Source: Verrucomicrobiota bacterium
GTDB lineage: Bacteria > Verrucomicrobiota > Kiritimatiellia > SS1-B-03-39 > UBA6053
NCBI GenBank assembly: GCA_020831635.1
Contig: JAFIGC010000002.1
Coordinates: 1 to 64,000 of the forward strand
Direction of reading: 5' to 3'
DNA: 64,000 nt
Part shown: positions 54,773 through 62,174 of the stretch, in pieces
Position numbering within the stretch: position 1 is the first letter of the stretch
Layout of the letters: each line of letters begins with the position of its first letter
The notes under the pieces: model-generated
What the model was told of the DNA's origin: nothing
Databases searched by the model: none
The model's input: only the letters and a program-made list of their open reading frames with translations
Translations under genes and position numbers: made by a program

Positions 54773-54931
54773 ATGGACCGTGTCCGTAGTGGGTGGTTCG
54801 TCATCCAATCGCAAAACACGCAGGCGGGGATTTTGGCGGCGGAATACCTGATCGGGCAGGAGTGCGAGGAGCTGGTCTTCGCCTCCCCCACCCAGACGCT
54901 CCGTGGCCCCCACCGTCATTACTTCCGATGA
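54773..54931 (+). pseudogene. Possible remnant of a LacI-type effector domain
   Basis: A 52-residue reading frame not in the ORF track contains WFVIQSQNTQAGILAAEYLI, then GQECEELVFAS. The order (variable residue)-N-xx-AG-xLAAEYLI-G-C/H-xx-L-V-F-A resembles the segment of LacI/XylR proteins around the second lobe. No DNA-binding domain remains. The rest of 54689-55077 shows no gene. If correct, this is what is left of the local regulator. The evidence is weak. Confidence 0.3.
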
Positions 54932-55026
54932 AGTCCTGTCTCAACAGGACTCCTTGGAGTATGATTATGGGGATGCGATCCGCCGGGATGACTTTTGATC
55001 GCGGGGTGGATTTCCACCAGGTTTTG

Positions 55027-55056
55027 AAAAATAAAAACCCTTGCATTGCAAGGGTT
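55027..55056 (-). terminator. Intrinsic terminator after tRNA-Thr
   Basis: On the minus strand AAACCCTTGCA pairs with TGCAAGGGTTT, followed by TTATTTTT. It begins about 20 bases past the 3' end of the tRNA. Confidence 0.8.
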
Positions 55057-55077
55057 TATGAAGTGAAAAAAGATGGA

Positions 55078-55150
55078 GCCGGCAGAGGGATTCGAACCCC
55101 CGACCGATTGATTACAAATCAATTGCTCTGGCCAACTGAGCTATGCCGGC
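55078..55150 (-). tRNA. tRNA-Thr (anticodon TGT)
   Basis: A 73-base cloverleaf on the minus strand. The acceptor stem is GCCGGCA/TGCCGGC, the D arm GCTC-AGTTGGCC-AGAGC, the anticodon stem ATTGA/TCAAT around loop TTTGTAA (anticodon TGT, reading ACA), and the T arm GGGGG-TTCGAAT-CCCTC. CCA is not encoded. It marks the right edge of the decaying region. No second copy of its 3' end was found. Confidence 0.96.
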
Positions 55151-55564
55151 TTCAATAGGCGTCTCCTTTAGCATCGGATCTTGAATTTGGCAAGACCGCT
55201 CCGCTGATGAATTTCCTGCTGCGGATCATGCGCGGATGGGGTACAGTTCGTCGATGATGCTTGTGAGTATGATTCAAAAGGACCTGCGGATGCCGAGACA
55301 CGGCCTGCGGATCTTCCGGCATGACATGTCATTTTCATGTGAGGCAAAAGACTGGTTTTATTGGTTTGAATGGTTTGTGGATTTCAGAGCATCCGCAGGC
55401 CGTGTCCTGGCATCCGCAGGTTTAAAAATCCAGTCTGTCTTGCGGCGTTGTCCGGCAGTGCCTTCCTTTGGGTTTGCCTCTTTTCGGTTGCGAATAAAAT
55501 CTGCGTTGGGAGAATCTTCCCAAGAAAGAAATTCCTAATCCTAATCGTAATCTTTGCCCGAAGC
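55151..55564. repeat. 414-base gap with a MITE-like element
   Basis: No gene is present. It holds the 140-base inverted-repeat element at 55282-55421, described separately, and CCTAATCCTAATCGTAATC at 55537-55556 just after the polX stop. Confidence 0.8.
55282..55421. repeat. 140-bp element with 31-bp inverted-repeat ends
   Basis: The left arm (55282-55312) and right arm (55391-55421) are complementary at 29 of 31 positions. Each arm holds two CCTGCGGAT direct repeats. The 78-base centre has no ORF and carries a CATGACATGTCATTTTCATG word. The structure is that of a MITE or a very long hairpin. No transposase is adjacent. Confidence 0.85.
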
Positions 55565-57304
55565 CTATTTTTCCCCAAAGGGCTTGGCATGACAATTCAG
55601 AATCCGCTTGGCCGTGAAGGCGGCTTTGCGGGCGAGGGGGATGCCGTAGGTTTTGGCTTGTTGGATTTCGGCCACGGCGTGTGCGTCCGGACAAATGGCG
55701 GTTTTCAGGCCGACTTCGGCGGCCAAGGCCCCCCAGCGCCAGTCGAGTTCCATGCGTTGCGGGGTGCAGTTGAGTTCAATGCCGACTCCGCGTTCGGCGG
55801 CCAGACGGATGATGGCTTCCATTTGCAGTTTCGCGCCTTCCCGCTTGAGCAACAACCGTGCGGTGGGATGGCCGAGCAGGGTGACGGCGGGATGGCGCAG
55901 GGCGGTTTCCACCCGCGCCTGCATCGCCGAGACCTCTTGGTCCAACTGACTGTGCAAACTGGCGATGACAAAATCAAAGCCTTCGAGAATCTCATCGGGA
56001 TAGTCGAGCCGTCCGTCGATGAGAATGTCGCTTTCCATGCCCTTGTACACGGTGAAATCCACGCCTTCGTCTTTGAACTTTTGGTTGAGCGCGTCGATTT
56101 CCTTCCATTGGGCCTGCACGCGTTCGATGCTCAGTCCGCCCGCGTAGCCCGCGCTCTTGGAATGGTCGGTGATGCCCAAATATTTGTACCCTTGATTGAG
56201 GCAGGCGCGGGCCATGGTTTCGATGTCGTCCGCTCCATCGCTCCAAGTGCTATGGGCGTGTAGAATGCCTTGAAGGTCGTTTTCGGTGACCAAATTCGGC
56301 AATTGATGATTTCGGATGAGCGTTTCGTAGGGGCCTTCGCGCAATTCCGGAGGCGTGTAGGGCAGATCCAAGGCGGCGTAAAGTTCGGCTTCGGTTTCGC
56401 AGGGCAGGGGATGTTCCCGGTCGGCTTCGCCCTCCTTGAGGGGGTAGAGTCCGTATTCGTTGAGGGTGAGATTCTTTTCCCGGGCCCGTCCGCGCAGGAA
56501 AACATTGTGTTCCTTGCTGCCCGTGAAATAGAGGAGGGCGGCGGCGAAGGATTTCGACTCCACCGTGCGCAGATCCATTTGACGTCCATTGCCCACCCGC
56601 ACCGAGCTTTTGGTGGCTCCGGCCGCCAGGACTTCGGTGACTTCGGGGAGGCTTCGAAAGCATGCGTGCAGATCCTCGGGTTCATCGCAGACCGACAGAA
56701 AATCCAAGTCGCCGATGGTTTCTCGACAACGGCGCAGACTGCCCGCGATTTCCAATTTCCGCAGGCCGTCCACTTTTTTCAATTGTTCCCGGGCGGTTTC
56801 GGCCAACGCCAAGGCTTCGTCATATCGGCAACGATCCGCATGTTGGGCCCGCCATTGAATCGCCTCCAGGATTTTTTCGGCGGATTTTTTGCCGAATCCG
56901 GGCAAGTCCGCGACGCGGCCATCCTCGATGGCGGCCTGGAGTTCGGTCAGGGTGGTGATGTCCAAGGCCTTGTGGATTTTCGCGGCCCGTTTGGGTCCCA
57001 ATCCCGAAATGTCCAGCCATTCGATGAGGGCTGCGGGAATTTGGGCTTCCAATTCCTCCAGGGCCGGAAGCCGTCCGGTTTCCATATACGCGTGCAAATC
57101 CTTGGCGATGGAGCTTCCGATGTTCGGAAGTTCTTTGAGCGAGGCTTCCGAGTCACGGTCGCGCAGGGCTTCGCCTTCTGATTCCACGACCGCGGAGGCT
57201 TTTTCGTAGGCAATGGCCTTGAAGTCCGAAGCGCCGGAAAGCCGCAGCAGCTCGGCGGTGCGTTGCAAAAGGTCGGGGAGGCGGTAGAGATCGGGTTTGG
57301 ACAT
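55565..57304 (-). CDS. polX: Family X DNA polymerase with PHP phosphoesterase domain
   Basis: A 579-residue repair polymerase combining gap-filling synthesis with a PHP 3'-exonuclease/AP-endonuclease. I chose 57304 (MSKPDLYRLPDLLQRTAELL); the longer ORF is antisense to the sugar kinase. Helix-hairpin-helix motifs are LPNIGSSIA, ISGLGPKRA and LPGFGKKSA. The nucleotidyl-transferase site is AGSLRRCRETIGDLDFL. The PHP metal ligands are intact: HAHSTWSDG, GITDHSKS, KGMESDIL, ASLHS, LLGHPTARLLLKR and CPDAHAV. A degenerate copy of the double palindrome lies in the codons for the first hairpin. Confidence 0.94.
   Translation of the reverse strand: MSKPDLYRLPDLLQRTAELLRLSGASDFKAIAYEKASAVVESEGEALRDRDSEASLKELPNIGSSIAKDLHAYMETGRLPALEELEAQIPAALIEWLDISGLGPKRAAKIHKALDITTLTELQAAIEDGRVADLPGFGKKSAEKILEAIQWRAQHADRCRYDEALALAETAREQLKKVDGLRKLEIAGSLRRCRETIGDLDFLSVCDEPEDLHACFRSLPEVTEVLAAGATKSSVRVGNGRQMDLRTVESKSFAAALLYFTGSKEHNVFLRGRAREKNLTLNEYGLYPLKEGEADREHPLPCETEAELYAALDLPYTPPELREGPYETLIRNHQLPNLVTENDLQGILHAHSTWSDGADDIETMARACLNQGYKYLGITDHSKSAGYAGGLSIERVQAQWKEIDALNQKFKDEGVDFTVYKGMESDILIDGRLDYPDEILEGFDFVIASLHSQLDQEVSAMQARVETALRHPAVTLLGHPTARLLLKREGAKLQMEAIIRLAAERGVGIELNCTPQRMELDWRWGALAAEVGLKTAICPDAHAVAEIQQAKTYGIPLARKAAFTAKRILNCHAKPFGEK
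57115..57160. repeat. Degenerate double palindrome inside polX, copy d
   Basis: TTCCGATGTTCGGAA (57115-57129) is a full palindrome, and exactly 31 bases on TTCCGAGTCACGGTC (57146-57160) keeps the first half. Compared by eye with copy b it matches at about 33 of 42 positions. It encodes part of SEASLKELPNIGSSIAK. Confidence 0.5.
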
Positions 57305-57323
57305 GGTTGTTTCGGGTTTTCGG

Positions 57324-57352
57324 TTGAGATGCGGGGGGATACAGCGTACACT
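57324..57352 (+). promoter_or_regulatory. Promoter of the PfkB kinase, leaderless
   Basis: TTGAGA, a 17-base spacer and TACACT end exactly 6 bases before the ATG at 57359. It lies inside the 54-base divergent gap with polX. Confidence 0.55.
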
Positions 57353-57358
57353 TGTTTC

Positions 57359-58258
57359 ATGACCGATCCAAACAAAAACCAAGCATCGAAAGAAAATGAA
57401 GTGGAAATCCTGGTCTTCGGGGAGGTGTTGTACGATTGCTTTCCCGATGGTCGTCGGATTTTGGGGGGCGCCCCCTTTAATGTGGCTTGGGGCTTGCAAG
57501 GTTTTGGTCACGCCCCCCACATGATCAGTGCCGTGGGGGCGGATGCGGACGGCATCGCGGTTCGCTCCCGCATGGAAGCGTGGGGTATGAACACGATTGG
57601 TTTGCAGACGGATGCCGAACACGGCACCGGGATCGTGGAGGTGACGGTGCGGGATGGCGAGCCGACCTACGAAATTTCCGCGCCCCGCGCCTGGGATTTC
57701 ATTCTCGATCCGGGGATTTCGAATCCCGGCATGCTCTATCACGGCACCTTGGCCCTGCGCGGGGAACGCAGTCGGAAAACGTTCGAAGCGCTTCGTTCGA
57801 GGTCGGACGCCCCCCGCTTTTTCGATGTGAATCTCCGTCCGCCCCACACTCCGGTTTCCTTGGTTCGGGATTTGTTGCCGGGGGCGGCCTGGGTGAAAAT
57901 GAATTTGGACGAGTTGGGCGAGGTCGTCGGGGAGGACGGTTTGACCCTGGACGGGTCGGATGCGGTCATTGACGCATTTTTGGCGGAATACGAGGTGGGC
58001 ACGCTTTTGCTCACCGCAGGGGCCCAAGGGGCCAAATTGCGCGGCGCGTATGGGAATGCCACGGTTTCTCCGGCGCCCGCGCCCAAGAAAATAGTGGATA
58101 CCGTGGGGGCGGGAGACGCGTTTTCAGCCGTGACCCTGAGCGGAATCCTGAGAAACCGCGATGCGGGCAAAATCATCGAAGACGCGGCAAAATTTGCCGC
58201 CAAGATCTGCGGACTCCGCGGCGCGACATCTGATGAGGCCGCCTTTTATGTCCTTTAA
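57359..58258 (+). CDS. PfkB-family sugar kinase, fructokinase-like
   Basis: A 299-residue ribokinase-fold kinase phosphorylating a sugar, fructose by closest resemblance. The N terminus has ILVFGEVLYDCFPDGRRILG and GGAPFNVAWGLQGFG, as in fructokinases. The C-terminal ATP and catalytic motif is DTVGAGDAFSA, with the base Asp. I chose 57359; the longer ORF lies over the promoter and polX. Substrate specificity cannot be settled by eye. Confidence 0.85.
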   Translation: MTDPNKNQASKENEVEILVFGEVLYDCFPDGRRILGGAPFNVAWGLQGFGHAPHMISAVGADADGIAVRSRMEAWGMNTIGLQTDAEHGTGIVEVTVRDGEPTYEISAPRAWDFILDPGISNPGMLYHGTLALRGERSRKTFEALRSRSDAPRFFDVNLRPPHTPVSLVRDLLPGAAWVKMNLDELGEVVGEDGLTLDGSDAVIDAFLAEYEVGTLLLTAGAQGAKLRGAYGNATVSPAPAPKKIVDTVGAGDAFSAVTLSGILRNRDAGKIIEDAAKFAAKICGLRGATSDEAAFYVL

Positions 58259-58603
58259 CGGAAAGGGGGAAAGGATAGAAGGAGAGAAGGAGAGAGGTGA
58301 CGAAGTAGAGAAGGAGAGAAGGAGAGAACTGCGACCAAAAGCCTTGTATGAGACCTCATAATCCTAATCGTACTCGTAATCGATTTACTTTGCACGATTA
58401 CGATAATGGGCACGAGTCCCTTTCCTCAAATTCAGACCTCGGTCGGCGGCAGCACTGACCTCTGACCTCTCTACCTCTTTCCTTCTCTCCTTCTTGGCCT
58501 CTCTCCTTCCCTCCTTCTGATGCCTTCAGTTTCCTTTTGATTTTTCCCCTCATTTGGGTAGAGGCAGGCACATTCTTTAACCTTTTCACCCCCGAACCCG
58601 CTT
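58259..58603. repeat. 345-base gap of simple-sequence repeats
   Basis: No gene is present. A GAAGGAGAGA purine tract (58262-58330), TAATCCTAATCGTACTCGTAATCG words (58358-58415) and a CTCTCCTTC pyrimidine tract (58452-58520) lie in that order. The purine and pyrimidine tracts could pair as a long hairpin. Confidence 0.75.
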
Positions 58604-60019
58604 ATGTCCCAATTTATACACGACGATTTTCTGCTTCAATCGGAGCCCGCCCGCACTTTGTATCATGAATTTGCCAAGGATATGCCCATCCTGGACTATC
58701 ATTGTCATTTGAGTCCCGAGGAAATCGCCTTGGACAAGCGCTGGGAGAATTTGACCCAGGTCTGGTTGGCCGGGGATCATTACAAGTGGCGGGCCATGCG
58801 CACCAACGGCGTGCCGGAATCCCATTGCACGGGTGAGGCGGGCGATTGGGAAAAATTTGAGAAATTCGCCGAAACTTTGGCCGCCTGTTACCGCAATCCG
58901 TTGTTTCATTGGAGTCATCTGGAACTGACACGCTATTTTGGCATCACCGAATTGTTGACCCCCGCGAACGCCCGGAAAATCTACGATCAGGCCAACGAAA
59001 AAATCGCGGGCGCGGATTTCAGCGCCCGGGGTCTGATGCGTCAGTCCAATGTCAAGGCCGTGTGCACCACCGACGATCCGGTGGATGATTTGGGTTGGCA
59101 CCGGAAAATTCGGGAGGATGGTTTTGAAATCAAAGTCCTGCCCGCCTGGCGTCCCGACAAAGCCATGGCCTGCGAAAACCCGAAGGCGTTTTTGAATTAC
59201 ATCCATCAGTTGGCTTTGATCACCGACATGGAAATCAAGGACATGGACAGCCTGTTCTCCGCATTGCGTCAGCGGCATGACTTTTTCCATGCCGAAGGAT
59301 GTCGATTGTCCGACCACGGGATCGAACGCTTTTATGCCGCCGACTACACCGCGAATGAAGTGGAATCCGCTTTGTCCAAACTCTTGAGAGGTGAATCCCT
59401 CAACCAGGTGGAAACGGAAAAATTCAAGTCCCACATGCTGCATGAATTCGGGCTCATGGACCACGAAAAAGGCTGGGTACAACAGTATCACTACGGCGCT
59501 CTGCGAAACAACAACACCCGCTTGTTCACCGCCTTGGGGCCCGACACCGGCTTTGACAGCATCGGGGATTTCACCGTGGGCAAAGATATTTCCAAATTCC
59601 TGGACCGCCTCGACCAAGACAACCGGCTGAGCCCCACCATCCTCTACAATCTCAACCCGCGCGACAACCATCTGCTGGCCAGCATGATCGGAAATTTCCA
59701 GGACGGTTCCCGTCCCGGCAAGATGCAACACGGCAGCGGCTGGTGGTTTTTGGATCAAAAGGATGGCATGGAACGTCAGATCGAAATTTTGTCCCAACTG
59801 GGGCTGCTCAGTCGCTTCGTGGGCATGCTCACCGACAGCCGCAGTTTCCTCAGCTACACCCGCCACGAGTATTTCCGCCGCATTCTCTGCAACATGCTCG
59901 GCAACGACATCGTCAACGGACTGCTGCCCAACGACATTACCTCCATCGGCGCCATGGTGCGCGACATCAGTTTCAACAACGCTGCCAATTACTTCGATTT
60001 TGGCGTCAATCCCGTTTAA
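58604..60019 (+). CDS. uxaC: Uronate isomerase
   Basis: A 471-residue amidohydrolase-fold enzyme converting D-glucuronate to fructuronate and D-galacturonate to tagaturonate. The metal site DYHCHLS (His33, His35) and MRQSNVKAVCTTDDP are characteristic. The C-terminal ICNMLGNDIVNGLLPND form is RRILCNMLGNDI here. Length is normal. It is followed 21 bases later by a PfkB kinase, consistent with a uronate pathway, though dehydratases and oxidoreductases of the pathway are not in the window. Confidence 0.96.
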   Translation: MSQFIHDDFLLQSEPARTLYHEFAKDMPILDYHCHLSPEEIALDKRWENLTQVWLAGDHYKWRAMRTNGVPESHCTGEAGDWEKFEKFAETLAACYRNPLFHWSHLELTRYFGITELLTPANARKIYDQANEKIAGADFSARGLMRQSNVKAVCTTDDPVDDLGWHRKIREDGFEIKVLPAWRPDKAMACENPKAFLNYIHQLALITDMEIKDMDSLFSALRQRHDFFHAEGCRLSDHGIERFYAADYTANEVESALSKLLRGESLNQVETEKFKSHMLHEFGLMDHEKGWVQQYHYGALRNNNTRLFTALGPDTGFDSIGDFTVGKDISKFLDRLDQDNRLSPTILYNLNPRDNHLLASMIGNFQDGSRPGKMQHGSGWWFLDQKDGMERQIEILSQLGLLSRFVGMLTDSRSFLSYTRHEYFRRILCNMLGNDIVNGLLPNDITSIGAMVRDISFNNAANYFDFGVNPV

Positions 60020-60040
60020 CCTTTCATTCAAAATATCCCC

Positions 60041-61162
60041 ATGTCATCCAAATCCGACCTGATCGCCTCCGTTGCCGCAAAACTGAAATCCACCCCCGCC
60101 GAAGCAGGGGTGTTGATTGGTTTTGACGGTTTCATTGATGAAATCATCCGCCTCGTGGACACCCGGCAGTCCATCAGCGAGTACACCCCCATTCCCACCA
60201 TCGCCGAATTCGGGAAACGCATCTCCGCCGCCGCCGGTTTGAGTTGCAACATTGAAATGGTCCCCGAACAAGTCAAGCTGGGCGGCAATGGCCCCATCAT
60301 GGCCAACAACCTTGTGGAGCAGGGCTATGCGGTCACCTACTGTGGTGCCATCGGCCCGCATGGTGACATCCACCCCGTGTTCGCGGAGTTCGCGGAACGC
60401 TGCGCCGAAGTCATTCCCCTCTGCGGTCCCGGACACACTGACGCGGTCGAATTTGACGACGGCAAGGTCATGCTCGGCAAAATGAACACCCTCCCCGAGG
60501 TCAACTGGCAAAGCCTCTTGGACCAAGTGCCCTTTGACGATCTGGTGGCCAAGCTCAAAGACATTTCCCTGGTCGGTTGCGTGAATTGGACCATGCTGCC
60601 CCTGATGAACAGCATTCTGAGCGGTTTGGGCGAGGCCTTGGCCAAGGCCGGTGCCCGCAAAAAGCTCTTCATCGACCTCACCGATCCCCGCAAACGCAGC
60701 CGCGCCGACATTGCCGAAGTGTTGGCCTTGCTCACGCGTCTGAACGAAGTCGTGGACGTGGTGCTCGGCTTGAATGAAAACGAATCCGTGCAAGTGGCCG
60801 AAGTGTTGTTCGGGGTTCCCGGGGACGATCTCACCACCCGGGCCCAGAAAATCCGCACCCAACTGAAACTTTTCGAGGTGGTCATTCATCCCACCCGCAG
60901 CGCCGCCGTGGCCACCGCCGATGGCGAATGGTTCGTCGAAGGCCCCTATACCCCCAAACCCAAACTCACCACCGGCGCCGGCGACAACTTCAACGCCGGA
61001 TACTGCAATGGCCTGCTCAGCGGACTGAATCCGGCCCAATGCCTGGTCACCGGCGTTTGCAGCTCGGGCTTTTACGTGCGCAACTGCCGCTCCGCCACCC
61101 GCCCTGAACTCATCGAATTCCTGAACACTTGGGCGGATGTCGACGGAGGGGATCTTCCCTGA
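60041..61162 (+). CDS. PfkB-family carbohydrate kinase
   Basis: A 373-residue ribokinase-fold kinase. VLIGFDGFIDEIIRLVDTRQ and LGGNGPIMANNLVEQGYAVT form the sugar-binding half. LTTGAGDNFNAGYCNGLLSG is the ATP and catalytic motif. It is longer than most KDG kinases and the N terminus differs, so 2-keto-3-deoxygluconate kinase is only a context-based suggestion from the adjacent uxaC. Confidence 0.8.
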   Translation: MSSKSDLIASVAAKLKSTPAEAGVLIGFDGFIDEIIRLVDTRQSISEYTPIPTIAEFGKRISAAAGLSCNIEMVPEQVKLGGNGPIMANNLVEQGYAVTYCGAIGPHGDIHPVFAEFAERCAEVIPLCGPGHTDAVEFDDGKVMLGKMNTLPEVNWQSLLDQVPFDDLVAKLKDISLVGCVNWTMLPLMNSILSGLGEALAKAGARKKLFIDLTDPRKRSRADIAEVLALLTRLNEVVDVVLGLNENESVQVAEVLFGVPGDDLTTRAQKIRTQLKLFEVVIHPTRSAAVATADGEWFVEGPYTPKPKLTTGAGDNFNAGYCNGLLSGLNPAQCLVTGVCSSGFYVRNCRSATRPELIEFLNTWADVDGGDLP

Positions 61163-61246
61163 TTTGCACTCCATTCGAGCTTTAACTTGATTCCGGGCGG
61201 GTTTCCCTTCATAGAGAGGAAAACCCCACTGAATTGACCTCCCACC

Positions 61247-62167
61247 ATGCAAGAAACCTTTGATCCCGACAGCGCCGCCGCTTGGCAGGTGCGCCTTTAC
61301 AAAAAATCCATCCCCAAACGGGAGAAACTCCGCCATTTGCAGCGGTATCTATCTCCCGTGGAAGGGCGAACCTGTCTGGACGTGGGCGGAGAAAGCGGGG
61401 TGATCCCCCATTTGCTCCGCCTGAACGGCGGCTCCTGGGTGAGCGTGGATTCGCGGGAAACCTCGGTCGCTTCCATGAAGGCTCTGCTCGGTGAAGATCA
61501 GGTCTATCTCATCGACGGGCCCGAATTGCCTTTTGACGACCTGACCTTTGACACCATCGTGGTCATCAATTATCTGGAGCGCGTTCGCGAGGACGCCCTG
61601 TTTCTGCGCGAGTGTCATCGTTGCCTCAAACCCAAGGGCGAGCTGATCATCAGCGTGCCCCATGTCAAATCGTTCTCCGTGGTGCGGGGACTGCGCAACC
61701 TGTTGGGCCTCTCGAATGAAAAATTTGGACGGGTGCGCGCCGGATACCGCTTGCGGGACGTGTATGAAATCCTCAAAGACGGCTTTGATATCGTCGAAAA
61801 AGAGACCTACGGCGGGTTTTTCGTCGAATTCTTCGAAACCTGGGTGCAGTGGGGCAGCGGGCTGGCCGGGGAGCGGTCCAACCGCCTGGATGACAAAGGT
61901 CACATGGTGGATCAGCAGGAATTGCGGCGCTTCGCCAAGGCCTGTCATTTGCAAAGCTTCTTTTACCCCTTTCAGACGGTCGGCTCTTGGTTGGACGCCC
62001 TGTTTTCATTCACCAAGGACCACCATCTGGTGATCAAATGTCGCCCCCGTCCCTGGAACCAACGCAAATCGGTGAAATTGCGGGACGGACGTTCCATCGC
62101 CGAAGCCGCCATTCAAACGAAAATCGGATCGGCGGCGGAATTGGTGAAACCCTTGCCCGGGAGTTGA
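61247..62167 (+). CDS. Class I SAM-dependent methyltransferase
   Basis: A 306-residue soluble methyltransferase. The SAM site is CLDVGGESGVIPHLL, with DSRETSVASM as motif II and FDTIVVINYLERVREDALFLRECHRCLKPKGELIISVPH as motifs III-IV. The last 100 residues are helical and basic. The substrate is unknown; a lipid, quinone or glycan is possible. A promoter-like TTGATT-N17-CATAGA lies about 30 bases upstream. The gene ends 7 bases before the sulfatase start, so the two are coupled. Confidence 0.8.
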   Translation: MQETFDPDSAAAWQVRLYKKSIPKREKLRHLQRYLSPVEGRTCLDVGGESGVIPHLLRLNGGSWVSVDSRETSVASMKALLGEDQVYLIDGPELPFDDLTFDTIVVINYLERVREDALFLRECHRCLKPKGELIISVPHVKSFSVVRGLRNLLGLSNEKFGRVRAGYRLRDVYEILKDGFDIVEKETYGGFFVEFFETWVQWGSGLAGERSNRLDDKGHMVDQQELRRFAKACHLQSFFYPFQTVGSWLDALFSFTKDHHLVIKCRPRPWNQRKSVKLRDGRSIAEAAIQTKIGSAAELVKPLPGS

Positions 62168-62174
62168 CACTCCG

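Noticed and set aside
55078-55150. tRNA-Thr 3' end as an island attachment site
   Set aside because: No second copy of the tRNA end was found to the left, and no integrase gene is present.
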